Assembly (NCBI RefSeq): GCF_004569635.1
Contig: NZ_SPOZ01000007.1
Location: 20,511 to 84,510 of the forward strand
Length of the DNA stretch: 64,000 nt
Source of the DNA: Streptococcus sp. LYSM12
GTDB taxonomy: Bacteria > Bacillota > Bacilli > Lactobacillales > Streptococcaceae
Direction: 5' to 3'
The number at the start of each line of letters is the position of its first letter. The first letter of the stretch is position 1. Shown in pieces: positions 1 to 8,649 of this stretch. The notes beneath the pieces were generated by a model. That model saw nothing but the letters and a program-made list of their open reading frames with translations. It was not told the DNA's origin and did not search any database. A program made the position numbers and the translations under genes.

Positions 1-764
1 CCCGAAAGAATCATAAAGGAACGCGTCCTACGATCATCCCGTTCTAGAAAGTTAAAATTAACTGCACCTTTAGTTGGGGTCCAGCCCATATAGACTCCTC
101 GCTGGTCTTCTAGCTTGGTATGATTAAAGAAGTAGCCACCTGCTAGGTCATGCGCTCGAATGGGAATCCCACGTCTACGATTAGGCAAATCAATTTGATA
201 CTGAGCTGGTATGAATGGTGCATGGTATTCAAAATCCAACTCTCCTGAGAGAATCGTTGACTTGAAGTTAGACGTCTTATCTTTAATATCCTCTACCTTC
301 TTAAAAAGGGCTTCTTTTGTCGAGGCTGACGAATAGTTGCGCACATACATTCCTAACATGGCGATGTTCTTCTTGGTGATCTCTCGATCCAGCTGAGTCA
401 GATCCTTGATTTCATCTAATTCTTGTTGGTTATCAACGATTTTACTATTGCCTGTAATCCGTGTTGATTTTTCCTCAATCGCATCCTTAATTTCCTGCTT
501 CAGCTCTTTATTATTGGCACGATACAAGGATAAGAACGAACGGGTTCCTGGAATCAACATCAGATCCGACAGCCAAAAGCAATCTAAATCTTCTGAAGGG
601 TATTCGTAAAAATGAAGAACCGTATGATGACCATCACCACTCATCCAGGAGCGGTCGTCTTTCTTGAAATCAATATTCCCTTGTGGTTGAATATGACTGA
701 GAAAAGCCAAATCATAACCTTGTGCTTTTAGCTGTCTCTGTCTGCGTTTTGATAATTCTGGCAT
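1..764 (-). CDS. virB4: VirB4-family conjugation ATPase, N-terminal part (runs off the window)
   Basis: The reading frame opens at an ATG at 764 behind a GGAGG-type ribosome site and stays open to base 1, giving about 254 residues. It starts MPELSKRRQRQLKAQGYDLA and the visible end reads LERDDRRTRSFMILSG, which in this family comes just before the Walker A loop. VirB4 proteins are cytoplasmic ATPases that power type IV secretion and pilus assembly. The catalytic part lies outside the window. It follows two small conjugation genes that share the promoter module at 1761-1800. The family call rests on the N-terminal pattern and the context, so it is good but not certain. Confidence 0.75.
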   Translation of the reverse strand, partial: MPELSKRRQRQLKAQGYDLAFLSHIQPQGNIDFKKDDRSWMSGDGHHTVLHFYEYPSEDLDCFWLSDLMLIPGTRSFLSLYRANNKELKQEIKDAIEEKSTRITGNSKIVDNQQELDEIKDLTQLDREITKKNIAMLGMYVRNYSSASTKEALFKKVEDIKDKTSNFKSTILSGELDFEYHAPFIPAQYQIDLPNRRRGIPIRAHDLAGGYFFNHTKLEDQRGVYMGWTPTKGAVNFNFLERDDRRTRSFMILS

Positions 765-775
765 GACGCTCCTCC

Positions 776-1423
776 TTACACTTTTTCATTCATATTGTTA
801 AATTGCTTCAGGATTTGTTCCTTCTTGATTCGGGTAATGTCTTGAGGGACAAAATCATTATTGCCATAAGACTTGGCTTTACGAACCAGATCGTCTAACT
901 CGCTTGTCGTTGGCGCAAAGAGCCATAGAATAAACTCAGTATTATAGATTTCTTGTTGGATGCTCTCTTCCACCTGAAGCTCCTGTCTGAGAATCCTCTC
1001 ACGATCCAGCAATTGCAAGTAGCGACGTGAGTCAGGCAATAGCTTTGCTTTTTCTTGACGAACCAGACTCAAATGGTGACGGAGATCCATTATCTGAGTA
1101 TCCGTATTGGTTGGTAGGGTCGTTGTTTCAATCTGAATATCGGTATTAAAGTCCGTTAACCATTTTTCAAAGTTATCAATAGTCCGTCTGATTTCATTGT
1201 AAGAGAGTGACCCTAAATCCTTTCCTGGAATCTCCATCAGCTGAAGATAACCATAATCGACTAATTGAATATAGGCTTGGCGATTATCAATGATGGATTT
1301 GACATCCAGTAATTCTACGCAAGAATGGAGGTCAAAATAGGCCTGATTGTCTTTCTTACTCTCTTGTTTTCGTCCTAATGATCGTCTTTCACTTGGCTTA
1401 GTTTGTGTTTGTTTAATGGCCAT
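776..1423 (-). CDS. Conserved conjugation-region protein, unknown role
   Basis: A 215-residue soluble protein with no signal peptide or membrane segment. It has a basic start (KPSERRSLGRKQESKKD) and a central charged, probably helical stretch around residues 110-155 (LVRQEKAKLL, LLDRERILRQELQ). It begins where the small membrane protein ends (the two share base 1423) and ends 12 bases before virB4, so the three are one translational unit. Gram-positive conjugation loci often carry a short protein of this kind next to VirB4, sometimes resembling a detached VirB4 N-terminal domain. I do not recognise the family firmly. A part in the secretion complex is inferred from position only. Confidence 0.6.
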   Translation of the reverse strand: MAIKQTQTKPSERRSLGRKQESKKDNQAYFDLHSCVELLDVKSIIDNRQAYIQLVDYGYLQLMEIPGKDLGSLSYNEIRRTIDNFEKWLTDFNTDIQIETTTLPTNTDTQIMDLRHHLSLVRQEKAKLLPDSRRYLQLLDRERILRQELQVEESIQQEIYNTEFILWLFAPTTSELDDLVRKAKSYGNNDFVPQDITRIKKEQILKQFNNMNEKV

Positions 1424-1728
1424 TAACCCTTCTCCCTTCTCTGGTAATTCAAGCTGACATAACGTTTGCGTCGTCTTCTAAAAAAGAGAAACATGCTCTG
1501 CCAATTCTTCTTCCCACCATTGGTTGGTAAAACTAAGTACAGACACACTAACGGTGTGAGCACCACAAAAGCCAGTAATTGCGGCCACTGACTGGTTGGA
1601 AAAATCCTCGTTCCAACGGATACAGCGGCTACAGCTGACCCGCCTACAAATACAATATCAGCCATTACTAATCCTATGATTTTGACTTTAGCGTAGATGT
1701 CCCGTGGGACACCGTATTTTTCATCCAT
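1423..1728 (-). CDS. Small VirB3/TrsD-like membrane protein (DUF5592-like)
   Basis: I start this 101-residue protein at the ATG at 1728 (MDEKYGVPRD), which has AAGGAG at the right distance. The frame is open further upstream, but that stretch is the conserved promoter module, not protein. Two membrane segments lie at roughly residues 18-40 and 50-70, followed by a very basic tail (FFRRRRKRYVSLNYQRR). Size, two membrane spans and position immediately before VirB4 fit a VirB3-type inner-membrane partner of VirB4. It is the first gene of the unit read from the promoter at 1761-1800. The family name is from memory. Confidence 0.6.
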   Translation of the reverse strand: MDEKYGVPRDIYAKVKIIGLVMADIVFVGGSAVAAVSVGTRIFPTSQWPQLLAFVVLTPLVCLYLVLPTNGGKKNWQSMFLFFRRRRKRYVSLNYQRREKG

Positions 1729-1760
1729 TCTAATCAACTCCTTTTCATTGATACTTCCAT

Positions 1761-1800
1761 CATAAGAGATAATGACATTGTCTGCAGTAAGCGGACAAAT
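1761..1800 (-). promoter_or_regulatory. Element-wide promoter module, copy 1
   Basis: Read on the minus strand it gives TTGTCC, an 18-bp spacer containing CTGCAG, then CATTAT and a second CTTA. It lies 33 bases upstream of the start at 1728 and would drive the VirB3-like, 215-aa and VirB4 genes. It is one of seven near-identical copies in the element. Confidence 0.7.
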
Positions 1801-1863
1801 CAATTCCAGCTGATGGTTAAAAATCTCATTTTATATAAAAAGTTATCTATCTTTATGTACAAA

Positions 1864-1889
1864 AAAGCCTCAAGATTAGCCTGAGACTT
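1864..1889 (-). terminator. Intrinsic terminator after the BRCT gene
   Basis: On the minus strand GTCTCA pairs with TGAGGC (one G-U) and is followed by TTTTTT. It closes the VirB6-BRCT unit before the next promoter module. Confidence 0.65.
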
Positions 1890-1964
1890 GTTTCTATTAA
1901 CATAGTATATACCATGTTAATACTTTGCCTTTCTTTGAAAAAACGTAAATATCAATACTGCCTA

Positions 1965-2249
1965 TCACACTTGAGAGCTTTTTACCATATTAAAAAATGC
2001 TTCTTCTGACAAAATCATGATTGGCTGACCTGTTGATATTCGGGATAGAGTTGCTTCATACTTCTTAGAACGTTTATCTGGTTCAAAGAGATCTAATTGC
2101 TTATGACCTGCCAATAAAATATCCGTTTGGCTAGAAACATAGCCTTGAACAACAGCTCCCTGATTTTCTAAGAAGACAATCACTTCTTGCCTTGTCATCG
2201 GACGTAAACTTCCTGTAATCACAATAACCTTACCTGCCAAATCTATCAT
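1965..2249 (-). CDS. Small BRCT-domain protein
   Basis: This 94-residue protein is essentially a single BRCT domain like the one at the C-terminus of NAD-dependent DNA ligase: an opening strand LAGKVIVITGSL, then a helix (TRQEVIVFLENQGA), VVQGYVSSQTDILLAG, and a late hydrophobic strand ending ILSEEAFFNMV. BRCT domains bind DNA ends or partner proteins. It starts 5 bases after the virB6 stop, so the two are probably translated together, and a terminator follows. Its job in conjugation is unknown. It might bind transferred DNA or act in post-transfer repair, but neither is shown here. Confidence 0.8.
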   Translation of the reverse strand: MIDLAGKVIVITGSLRPMTRQEVIVFLENQGAVVQGYVSSQTDILLAGHKQLDLFEPDKRSKKYEATLSRISTGQPIMILSEEAFFNMVKSSQV

Positions 2250-2254
2250 AGGGC

Positions 2255-4372
2255 TTACTCATCGCTTTCATCCACTTCAGCCCCTCTGATATGGGATTGG
2301 CCTTGCATCCGCTGAGCTGACTGCTGCATTTGTTGGTTCATATAGTTCATTTGGTGCATGGAGTGTTGGAGGTTTCGTTTCGCTGAAGAATCTGTTTTCG
2401 GTTTTTTAGGAGCATCCTGACTTACATTGGAAAGAGGCGTTTCTCCTGAAAGCTCTGTCGGATTACTAACACCAGAGAACGCTTCTCCTGAAGGCTCTGT
2501 AGAAGATACCGTAGGGTCTGTAATCCCGCCACCAGAGGAACCAGTTTCATCTGAGATTGTTCCAGAATTATCAAATCCTGCCGAAGCATCTGGATCATAA
2601 GGCGAAACAGGTTGAGGATAATCCTTAAAACTATGATCTTTCAATCCGCGATACACCGCATCATGGCCAGCTTGTTCTTTCTGATCAATATGATTAGCGA
2701 TGCCTCCTGCAAAATCTTTGACTTTCCCAATAGCTTCTTTCCCCATCAGGTCGGCAGCACTGTACATGTTACTGAGGCCACCTTTAGCAGTATTGGCTAA
2801 TCCTTGATCTCTCGTTGCATTCCAAGCCCCTCGGATACCGCCTCCAGTTACAGCTAAGCTATTGCCGAGTACCTTACTTCCTCCTGCGACCATTCCTGGC
2901 GCTTTCTTAGCCATATTCATACCAAATTGTCCTGCCCCTATGGCCAGATTTCCAGCAGCTCCAGCTCCAGTCGCAAAAGCTTGACCAGCCATCATGGCAC
3001 CAATTAACTGTTGGGCCGTATCACTGTGACCTGTTGATACACCAAGCCAACGCTCAATCATCGAAACGCCTTGCATGGCCGCAAAGAAAAGACCAATATA
3101 AACGAGACAAGCCGCCAAACACTGTTCCCACATGCTTAAGCCATCAAAGAAACCACCTGAGAGCTTGGTTACTGCCGATACCGATAGGGTTGGCAAATCT
3201 CGACAAATTTCAAGAGTCACTCGCATAATCACCACTTCAAAGAAAATACCTGCCAAAGCGCCACCCATGGTTCGTAATAGCTCTTTATACTTCTTAGAGT
3301 TGGATAAGGAAGAATAGCCTTGTAGCGGTGAAATCATCGCTTGAATCACAATATCAAAGACGGATTTCACCAGTTTAATTGACATAGAAATCAACAAGAC
3401 AATCAAGATGATATACTGCATAAACATCCCAATCCAATTGACCTTGTAACGCATATAAACAGGTTCAAAAGCGTTTAATTCGCCAACAACTCGATGCTCC
3501 TTAATTGTTTCAACCCCAGTCTGATTGGCGTTCAATCGATGAAGAAATAAACCTTTTAATCCTGTTTGTTGATTATCTTCTAGTTCTTGCAATAAGTCTG
3601 TATTGGATGCACCATAGGTTGCTCCAAAATCAATCCGTGTCGCAAAATCAGTAGTATCCCGCTTATCGGCACTATCCGTAATCTTATTAACAGGTGTTGA
3701 GCCTTCTTTGGGTGGTTTGATATAGCCAAAGTTATCCAGTGGAAAGAGTTCCGTTGAAAAGTCATTGTCAATCAAGACTTTAAGATCCACAATGTTGTTC
3801 TTCATCGGCTGGATGGCTAAAGAGGAATAGTGCTTACTGCCTTCTGGCGCTTCACTAGAGACCGTTTGAATGTTCATGGCATCCTGAGCAACGACAGAAG
3901 AAATGGTTGTTAGGGCCAATGGTAAGGCGGCGGTTACCATGGTGACCAGCAAGAAGTTGGTAATCACGCCTTTATACTTGACCGGTTTCGTGAAAACACC
4001 CGTGATAGCACTGACCACCAAAATCAAGGTAAATAGAGTCGTCCCAATCACCTGAAACCAGTAAAAGAATTGACCAATGACGGTGTTACTATCCCCTAAG
4101 TAGCCAAAAAGTCCAAAAAGTTTGAACATGTTATTAAAAACATGTTCCAGACTAACGGTGATGGAGTATAAGGCTTTAGCAATACTGCCTGGAATATAAG
4201 CCAAGAAAGAGAGAAAGGCTGGGGTCGAATCCAGGTAGTTGCTCCAATATTTGTAAAAAGAAGCCATCTTCTCCGCATTCTCTCCTGTAATATTCCCGTT
4301 GGTCTTGCCATTAATATCTAGAAATCCTTTTTCTAGGGCATTGACCAAATCTGAATAAGTGTCGTATGTCAA
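2255..4372 (-). CDS. VirB6/TrbL-like polytopic conjugation protein
   Basis: A 705-residue membrane protein. Hydrophobic segments cluster near residues 50-80, 100-160, 310-350, 365-395 and 410-440, separated by an external domain of about 150 residues (roughly 165-310). A glycine/alanine-rich stretch follows (VGAMMAGQAFATGAGAAGN type), and the tail is hydrophilic, Ser/Pro-rich and Gln/Met-rich (MNYMNQQMQQSAQRMQ). This layout is typical of VirB6-like channel proteins of Gram-positive type IV systems. The likely start is a TTG at 4372 with a weak AGGT site, because no ATG lies nearby. The promoter module sits at 4410-4450. The BRCT gene follows directly. Confidence 0.75.
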   Translation of the reverse strand: MTYDTYSDLVNALEKGFLDINGKTNGNITGENAEKMASFYKYWSNYLDSTPAFLSFLAYIPGSIAKALYSITVSLEHVFNNMFKLFGLFGYLGDSNTVIGQFFYWFQVIGTTLFTLILVVSAITGVFTKPVKYKGVITNFLLVTMVTAALPLALTTISSVVAQDAMNIQTVSSEAPEGSKHYSSLAIQPMKNNIVDLKVLIDNDFSTELFPLDNFGYIKPPKEGSTPVNKITDSADKRDTTDFATRIDFGATYGASNTDLLQELEDNQQTGLKGLFLHRLNANQTGVETIKEHRVVGELNAFEPVYMRYKVNWIGMFMQYIILIVLLISMSIKLVKSVFDIVIQAMISPLQGYSSLSNSKKYKELLRTMGGALAGIFFEVVIMRVTLEICRDLPTLSVSAVTKLSGGFFDGLSMWEQCLAACLVYIGLFFAAMQGVSMIERWLGVSTGHSDTAQQLIGAMMAGQAFATGAGAAGNLAIGAGQFGMNMAKKAPGMVAGGSKVLGNSLAVTGGGIRGAWNATRDQGLANTAKGGLSNMYSAADLMGKEAIGKVKDFAGGIANHIDQKEQAGHDAVYRGLKDHSFKDYPQPVSPYDPDASAGFDNSGTISDETGSSGGGITDPTVSSTEPSGEAFSGVSNPTELSGETPLSNVSQDAPKKPKTDSSAKRNLQHSMHQMNYMNQQMQQSAQRMQGQSHIRGAEVDESDE

Positions 4373-4409
4373 CTGAAGGTACCTACTTTCTGTTTATGAT
4401 ACCTTCATC

Positions 4410-4450
4410 ATAAGGGATAATGACATTCTCTGCAGTAAGCGGACAAGTCA
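4410..4450 (-). promoter_or_regulatory. Element-wide promoter module, copy 2
   Basis: Minus strand: TTGTCC, 18 bp with CTGCAG, CATTAT, then CCCTTAT. The core lies about 40 bases upstream of the virB6 start. Its sequence matches copies 1, 4 and 5 almost base for base. Confidence 0.75.
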
Positions 4451-4462
4451 CAGGAAAACATC

Positions 4463-4490
4463 AAAAAAGCCTCACATATGAGACTTTTTC
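4463..4490 (-). terminator. Intrinsic terminator after the lipoprotein gene
   Basis: GCCTCA CATA TGAGAC forms a hairpin flanked by A5 and T5, so it could work in both directions. On the minus strand it ends the lipoprotein gene just before promoter copy 2. Confidence 0.65.
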
Positions 4491-4492
4491 AT

Positions 4493-4975
4493 TTATTTAG
4501 CTTCACCTGAGAAATCATAGAATCCACCTTCAGCAAAATGATTGCGACGTAATTCAATTATTCTAATTTTTTTACCGCCATCCGAAAGAGAAATTTGAAA
4601 ATAAGCATCCGAAGTATCTAATTTTTCTTTCTTACTGCTAATTGCTATTGTAAAGTTCTCTGAGTTCTTAACTTCATCTTCCAAAGAGGTCAAAGCTCCC
4701 GAGGCAGATGATGGTAAATCTGCTTTAGAAACCATTTTAAAATATACTTTTTCACCATTCGAATTAGTAATACTACTATCTTTTTTATCAAAAGAAAGTG
4801 TATCTCCGCCACTATTAAAAAAACTTTCGTAAGCCCTTAGTTCTGCACTTCCTGTATAAGAGTTTTGAAGATCATTTTTTACAATATCTTCCGTTGACTT
4901 TTGCCCACAAGCCACAAGCATAATAAGGGCTAGTCCGAGGGTTAGGAAACCAAACCACTTTTTCATGTTCATCAT
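4493..4975 (-). CDS. Secreted lipoprotein, unknown role
   Basis: A 160-residue protein with a type II signal peptide: MMNMKKWFGF, a hydrophobic core, then the lipobox LVAC with the acylated cysteine at residue 23. It should be anchored on the outer face of the membrane. The mature part is small and charged, and I see no domain I know. AAGGAG precedes the start. It sits alone between virD4 and virB6 with its own promoter (5003-5031) and terminator, so it is controlled separately from the shared-promoter genes. Surface lipoproteins placed inside conjugation clusters sometimes act in entry exclusion or adhesion, but that is only a guess here. Confidence 0.8.
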   Translation of the reverse strand: MMNMKKWFGFLTLGLALIMLVACGQKSTEDIVKNDLQNSYTGSAELRAYESFFNSGGDTLSFDKKDSSITNSNGEKVYFKMVSKADLPSSASGALTSLEDEVKNSENFTIAISSKKEKLDTSDAYFQISLSDGGKKIRIIELRRNHFAEGGFYDFSGEAK

Positions 4976-5002
4976 CCATTCTCCTTGAGTTTTCTTGTTT
5001 TC

Positions 5003-5031
5003 ATTATATCAGAAAACTGATTTTCAGGCAA
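5003..5031 (-). promoter_or_regulatory. Sigma-A promoter of the lipoprotein gene with an operator-like repeat
   Basis: Minus strand TTGCCT, 17 bp, TATAAT. The inverted repeat ATCAG-TTTT-CTGAT overlaps the spacer and the -10 box, as a repressor site would. It is unlike the shared promoter module of the other units. Confidence 0.65.
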
Positions 5032-5071
5032 TCGTTTATACATGTTATTATATAACTTTTTGGTCATCTCG

Positions 5072-8000
5072 TTAGATAACATCGTCCACGAAGAAACCAT
5101 CGTCATCGTCTTCCTCGTCAAAGACTGCTGCTATCGCAGCATGAGTTAAATCAGCTGAAGAAGTAAACTGAGATTGAGCGAGAGGCTTCGATTGTTGCTT
5201 TCTCGTCGCCAATTGAGGCGTTTCTCCATTTGTCCTCATACGGTCAGTCAGGGCTTGTCGCCAGTCAATAATCTTTGTAAAGGTACTTTGTGCCCCTACA
5301 GCTATATCCTGAAGATCAAGTTCTCTATGGTCGCTCTCTACTGGAATATCCGCTAAAGTCATAGAGTGATCGAACTCGTCTTGAAGGAACATGTAGCGAT
5401 AAGGGAAAGCTGTCTTTTCATGTAAAAAGATTGGATCTGTCGTCACCTTGCGACCTGCATTGTCTCGATCTTTCACCCCACGTAGAATAACCGCTTCTCC
5501 TCCTTGCAATTTGGCCAACTGTGTCGGTGCCAGTAGTTCCTGCCTAGGATTTTCAATGGATACATTTGGATTGGCTTCATCTAATATATTACTTGAACGT
5601 CGCCGACGTGTAATGGTTCGTGAACCTAAATCCTTGCTAAAGCGACTATTGGTCTTATCAGAAGTAGATTTCACGTAGATTTTAAGCGAACAGTTGTCTT
5701 GAATAGTTGCAGCAGTGTTCTCACCATACTTATCAACCAGTTGTTCCAAGTTTTGAATCCAAAGGTAGTAAAGAATATTTTGGCCAAGACCAATTGAAAT
5801 CTTGGTATCCATATGTGGAACGGCAGGAATATTGGTAAACTCATCAAGGATATGAAGAATCCTATTAACACACTTGCGACCATTTGAAAGAGCTAGCTCA
5901 AAATTAGCATTAAATAACTGATCCAGGAACAGCGAAACGATACTGTTATATTCTGTCCGATTGGGTGGTGTCACCAAGTAAATGATTTTGGGATTGTCTG
6001 AATAAACTAAATCAATATCTTCTTCTTGAAGAAGGTTATCCTCTTGTTTATTTAAAACCGTAACCTTGATATGATCCAGTACAGGTTTTCTCGTATACTC
6101 ATCAAGTTTAATCACCTTACCACGTTTCTGATAGATTTTTTCAGCTGAGAATTGGAAAACCTTGTGACGAATACTTGAATCACCATTGTTTTTATGATCA
6201 AAATCAATAGTTACGAAGAATTGATCAGGAAGTTTTGGTGCAATCACATAATTCAGATAGCCGTCCCCATCGATAAGAACTGTCGCTGCATCCACGTGAG
6301 TAACTTGTCTTGTCATTTTACCCCAAGCTGTCTGGCTAGTGATACTGATTTTAGCCGTCTTATAAGCAAACTCATTGCGCATGGCAACGCTGGAACTTGA
6401 ACGGAACTTAATTGACAGGCGACGTGGGAAACCAACCGATTCCAAATCAATAGAATTTTTAGATGTGAGTTTGGCGATATTGTCTTGCAAAAAGAGGTTA
6501 ATCCCACTCATCATGCTAGAGAAGACGTTTCCTTTAGTTTCTTCTGAAGCAAAGTCAGATGACCTGAAGTTGAGGTCAGCCATATCTCTAAATTTAGAAA
6601 ACTTCTCCTGATTAATCTTCCGAAGATTATCAAAGTAAACCGTGATTTTCGATTTTTTCTTAACTTGCTGATCACGGTCTGGATTCTCAACGATTTCACC
6701 AAAGTCATTAACAAAGACTTCTTCAGATCCTAAATCTGTTAGGAATTTAGCAATATTACGAACCGTTACTGTGTCCCAGGCATCCGTTTCACCATTCTTG
6801 AATGTTTCATTAGATCGGTCAATCAAAGCCATAGCAATTGCATTAAAGAGAGAAATGGAGGTATCTTCCCAGTATTTAGCATTTCCGTTACCGACACCAG
6901 GTTTCGTTTTACGATAAATAGCTTCAGCTACCGCATTAACCCTTGTCTGGGTCATCTCATAATAGCCTTTTTTAGCTGCCGCAATCGCAAGAGCTAGGGG
7001 ATTGTAAGACATGGACCAGTCCATGTTTTGGAAGGAAAGGACATTGACGTCATAACCACGTCGACGCATGGTTTTATAAGATGACTGATAATGCTCACCC
7101 TTCGGATCAGCTAGAACCATAGAGGGCTGAATTTCAGCACGGCTATTGATGTCTATTGTCGTTGTGATATGTCCTTCACCTTTACCAGAGCGGATCATCC
7201 CGATACCAAGCACATTGGTAGTACTGTCATCAATGTAGTAGTCTCCTGAAGCGCTAGCATAGATACCTAATATTTTTTCTGCATTGGTCATATAGCGACT
7301 AAAGGTTCGATTTTGCCAAAGCATCTGGGATCCAAGAGTCAATCCTGCTAGATTATTTCTAGTCTCGTGCAGAACGGGTACTCCTCCCTCTCCTGGATAA
7401 ATCTCTGTCTTATTTGGAATCTTCTTATACTGCCGATGAATTTCCTTAACGGTCGCAAAACGATCATCCCCTTCCTCGTTGTGATTATAATCACGATATT
7501 GTTCAAAGTTTACCCAGGCTGATCTCCAAGCAATCACTAGACCAAACAGAAAGATTGGTATTGCTAGAATGGGGGCTATTACAAACACCCTAGCATTTAA
7601 TAAATTCTGAATTAACAAGCTATCTACATTGAAGGTAGCAATCTGACTACTATCCCTCAAGCTCACTACTGAAAAATAAAGGAAACGAATAGCTGCCCTC
7701 AAAACTGTTACTAAATAATTTGTTAGAATAAAGGCAATGAAATTGAATCCTATTCCCATAAAAATAAAGCTACGATAGTTTTTAAAGTAAAGCAAGGGTC
7801 TCATCTCTTTATCAAACCGTTTCCTATCTCGCTTTACAAAGGGAATCTTATAGATGAGACGAAAGATAAGATTCCCAAATAAAAGGAATACGAATGCCGG
7901 AGAAATAATCATAAGGTGCTTGATAAGATTCCATACTTGCTTACCTTTTTCTTTAATGCTTGCTTTCCAGTCAAAGTTATGACGATATTTCCAAAAATAA

Positions 8001-8221
8001 ACTAGCTCCTCTCTCTTATCCTTGATATATTCCTTCATCACTTTTCTACCCTCGATAAGACCTTTTATCGTCTGAAAAAGATGAGACAGAGGTTTCCTAA
8101 TCAATCTTATTCCCTGATAACAAAGATAGCTCAAGAAGGCAAGCAATAGAAAAGCATTGAGACGGTTAACTTTCGCTAGTTGAATCAGTGTGTAATAAAT
8201 GATTTCTAACCAACTAAACAT
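5072..8221 (-). CDS. virD4: VirD4/TraG-type coupling protein
   Basis: This 1049-residue protein couples the relaxosome to the secretion channel. The N-terminal third has several membrane segments (around residues 15-35, 105-125, 155-180, 205-235). Walker A is GMIRSGKGEG near residue 345, followed by MVLADPKGEHY, the usual coupling-protein sequence. Walker B is ILHILDEF near 790. The ATPase domain carries a long insertion of about 200 residues (roughly 480-680). The C-terminus is acidic (DEEDDDDGF), suiting a contact with substrates. I take the ATG at 8221 with GAGGTG upstream; a GTG at 8230 is also in frame. It overlaps the end of the preceding 85-aa gene. Confidence 0.88.
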   Translation of the reverse strand: MFSWLEIIYYTLIQLAKVNRLNAFLLLAFLSYLCYQGIRLIRKPLSHLFQTIKGLIEGRKVMKEYIKDKREELVYFWKYRHNFDWKASIKEKGKQVWNLIKHLMIISPAFVFLLFGNLIFRLIYKIPFVKRDRKRFDKEMRPLLYFKNYRSFIFMGIGFNFIAFILTNYLVTVLRAAIRFLYFSVVSLRDSSQIATFNVDSLLIQNLLNARVFVIAPILAIPIFLFGLVIAWRSAWVNFEQYRDYNHNEEGDDRFATVKEIHRQYKKIPNKTEIYPGEGGVPVLHETRNNLAGLTLGSQMLWQNRTFSRYMTNAEKILGIYASASGDYYIDDSTTNVLGIGMIRSGKGEGHITTTIDINSRAEIQPSMVLADPKGEHYQSSYKTMRRRGYDVNVLSFQNMDWSMSYNPLALAIAAAKKGYYEMTQTRVNAVAEAIYRKTKPGVGNGNAKYWEDTSISLFNAIAMALIDRSNETFKNGETDAWDTVTVRNIAKFLTDLGSEEVFVNDFGEIVENPDRDQQVKKKSKITVYFDNLRKINQEKFSKFRDMADLNFRSSDFASEETKGNVFSSMMSGINLFLQDNIAKLTSKNSIDLESVGFPRRLSIKFRSSSSVAMRNEFAYKTAKISITSQTAWGKMTRQVTHVDAATVLIDGDGYLNYVIAPKLPDQFFVTIDFDHKNNGDSSIRHKVFQFSAEKIYQKRGKVIKLDEYTRKPVLDHIKVTVLNKQEDNLLQEEDIDLVYSDNPKIIYLVTPPNRTEYNSIVSLFLDQLFNANFELALSNGRKCVNRILHILDEFTNIPAVPHMDTKISIGLGQNILYYLWIQNLEQLVDKYGENTAATIQDNCSLKIYVKSTSDKTNSRFSKDLGSRTITRRRRSSNILDEANPNVSIENPRQELLAPTQLAKLQGGEAVILRGVKDRDNAGRKVTTDPIFLHEKTAFPYRYMFLQDEFDHSMTLADIPVESDHRELDLQDIAVGAQSTFTKIIDWRQALTDRMRTNGETPQLATRKQQSKPLAQSQFTSSADLTHAAIAAVFDEEDDDDGFFVDDVI

Positions 8222-8471
8222 ACTGTTCACCTCGCATTTCTTCTAAAAAATGGTTAATCTTCTTTCCATAGAAACTAGAAAAAAGAAAGATCTTAAATTG
8301 TAGCTGAGGGGAAGCAAGTTGATAGCGTTCCAAATAAGAACAAACGCCCTGCTCTATTCCTAGGTGAGTCGTCCATCGATGACAGCTTCGACCTTGTTTC
8401 AAATAGTTTTCAACCTGAAGTGAGTCAGCCATCAAATCATCAGACTGGTCATCTATTTGTTTTCTTGTCAT
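8214..8471 (-). CDS. Small unknown protein ahead of virD4
   Basis: An 85-residue soluble protein with an acidic start (MTRKQIDDQSDDLMADS) and a more hydrophobic C-terminal half. It has AAAGGAA upstream of the ATG, lies directly downstream of promoter copy 3, and overlaps the virD4 start, so it is the leading gene of that unit and translationally coupled to it. No family recognised. Confidence 0.6.
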   Translation of the reverse strand: MTRKQIDDQSDDLMADSLQVENYLKQGRSCHRWTTHLGIEQGVCSYLERYQLASPQLQFKIFLFSSFYGKKINHFLEEMRGEQYV

Positions 8472-8510
8472 AAATAATGTTCCTTTCCAATTTTGTTATG
8501 AATATACTAC

Positions 8511-8554
8511 TAGTGTAAGAGATAATTGATTTTTCTGCGTTAAGGGGACAAGTC
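8511..8554 (-). promoter_or_regulatory. Element-wide promoter module, copy 3
   Basis: Minus strand: TTGTCC, 18 bp (CCTTAACGCAG subtype), AATTAT, then CTCTTACAC. It drives the 85-aa gene and virD4. Confidence 0.75.
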
Positions 8555-8593
8555 AAAATTAAAGATTCCCAATTCATACAATTACTGCAGATA

Positions 8594-8626
8594 AAAGACA
8601 GAACCTAATTTACAGATTCTGTCTTT
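8594..8626 (-). terminator. Intrinsic terminator after the acyltransferase gene
   Basis: AAAGACAGAA pairs perfectly with TTCTGTCTTT across a 13-nt loop, downstream of the acyltransferase stop on the minus strand. Confidence 0.7.
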
Positions 8627-8649
8627 CTTATCTTCAGTAAAATACCTCA

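Noticed and set aside
1729..1803. Longer N-terminus for the VirB3-like protein
   Set aside because: The extra 25 codons read through promoter copy 1. The ATG at 1728 has a proper ribosome site.
5043..5062. TTATATAACTTTTTG shared by 5046 and 18590, both downstream of element genes
   Set aside because: Two AT-rich 15-mers in an AT-rich element could be chance or a fragment of an old duplication. There is no consistent position relative to genes.
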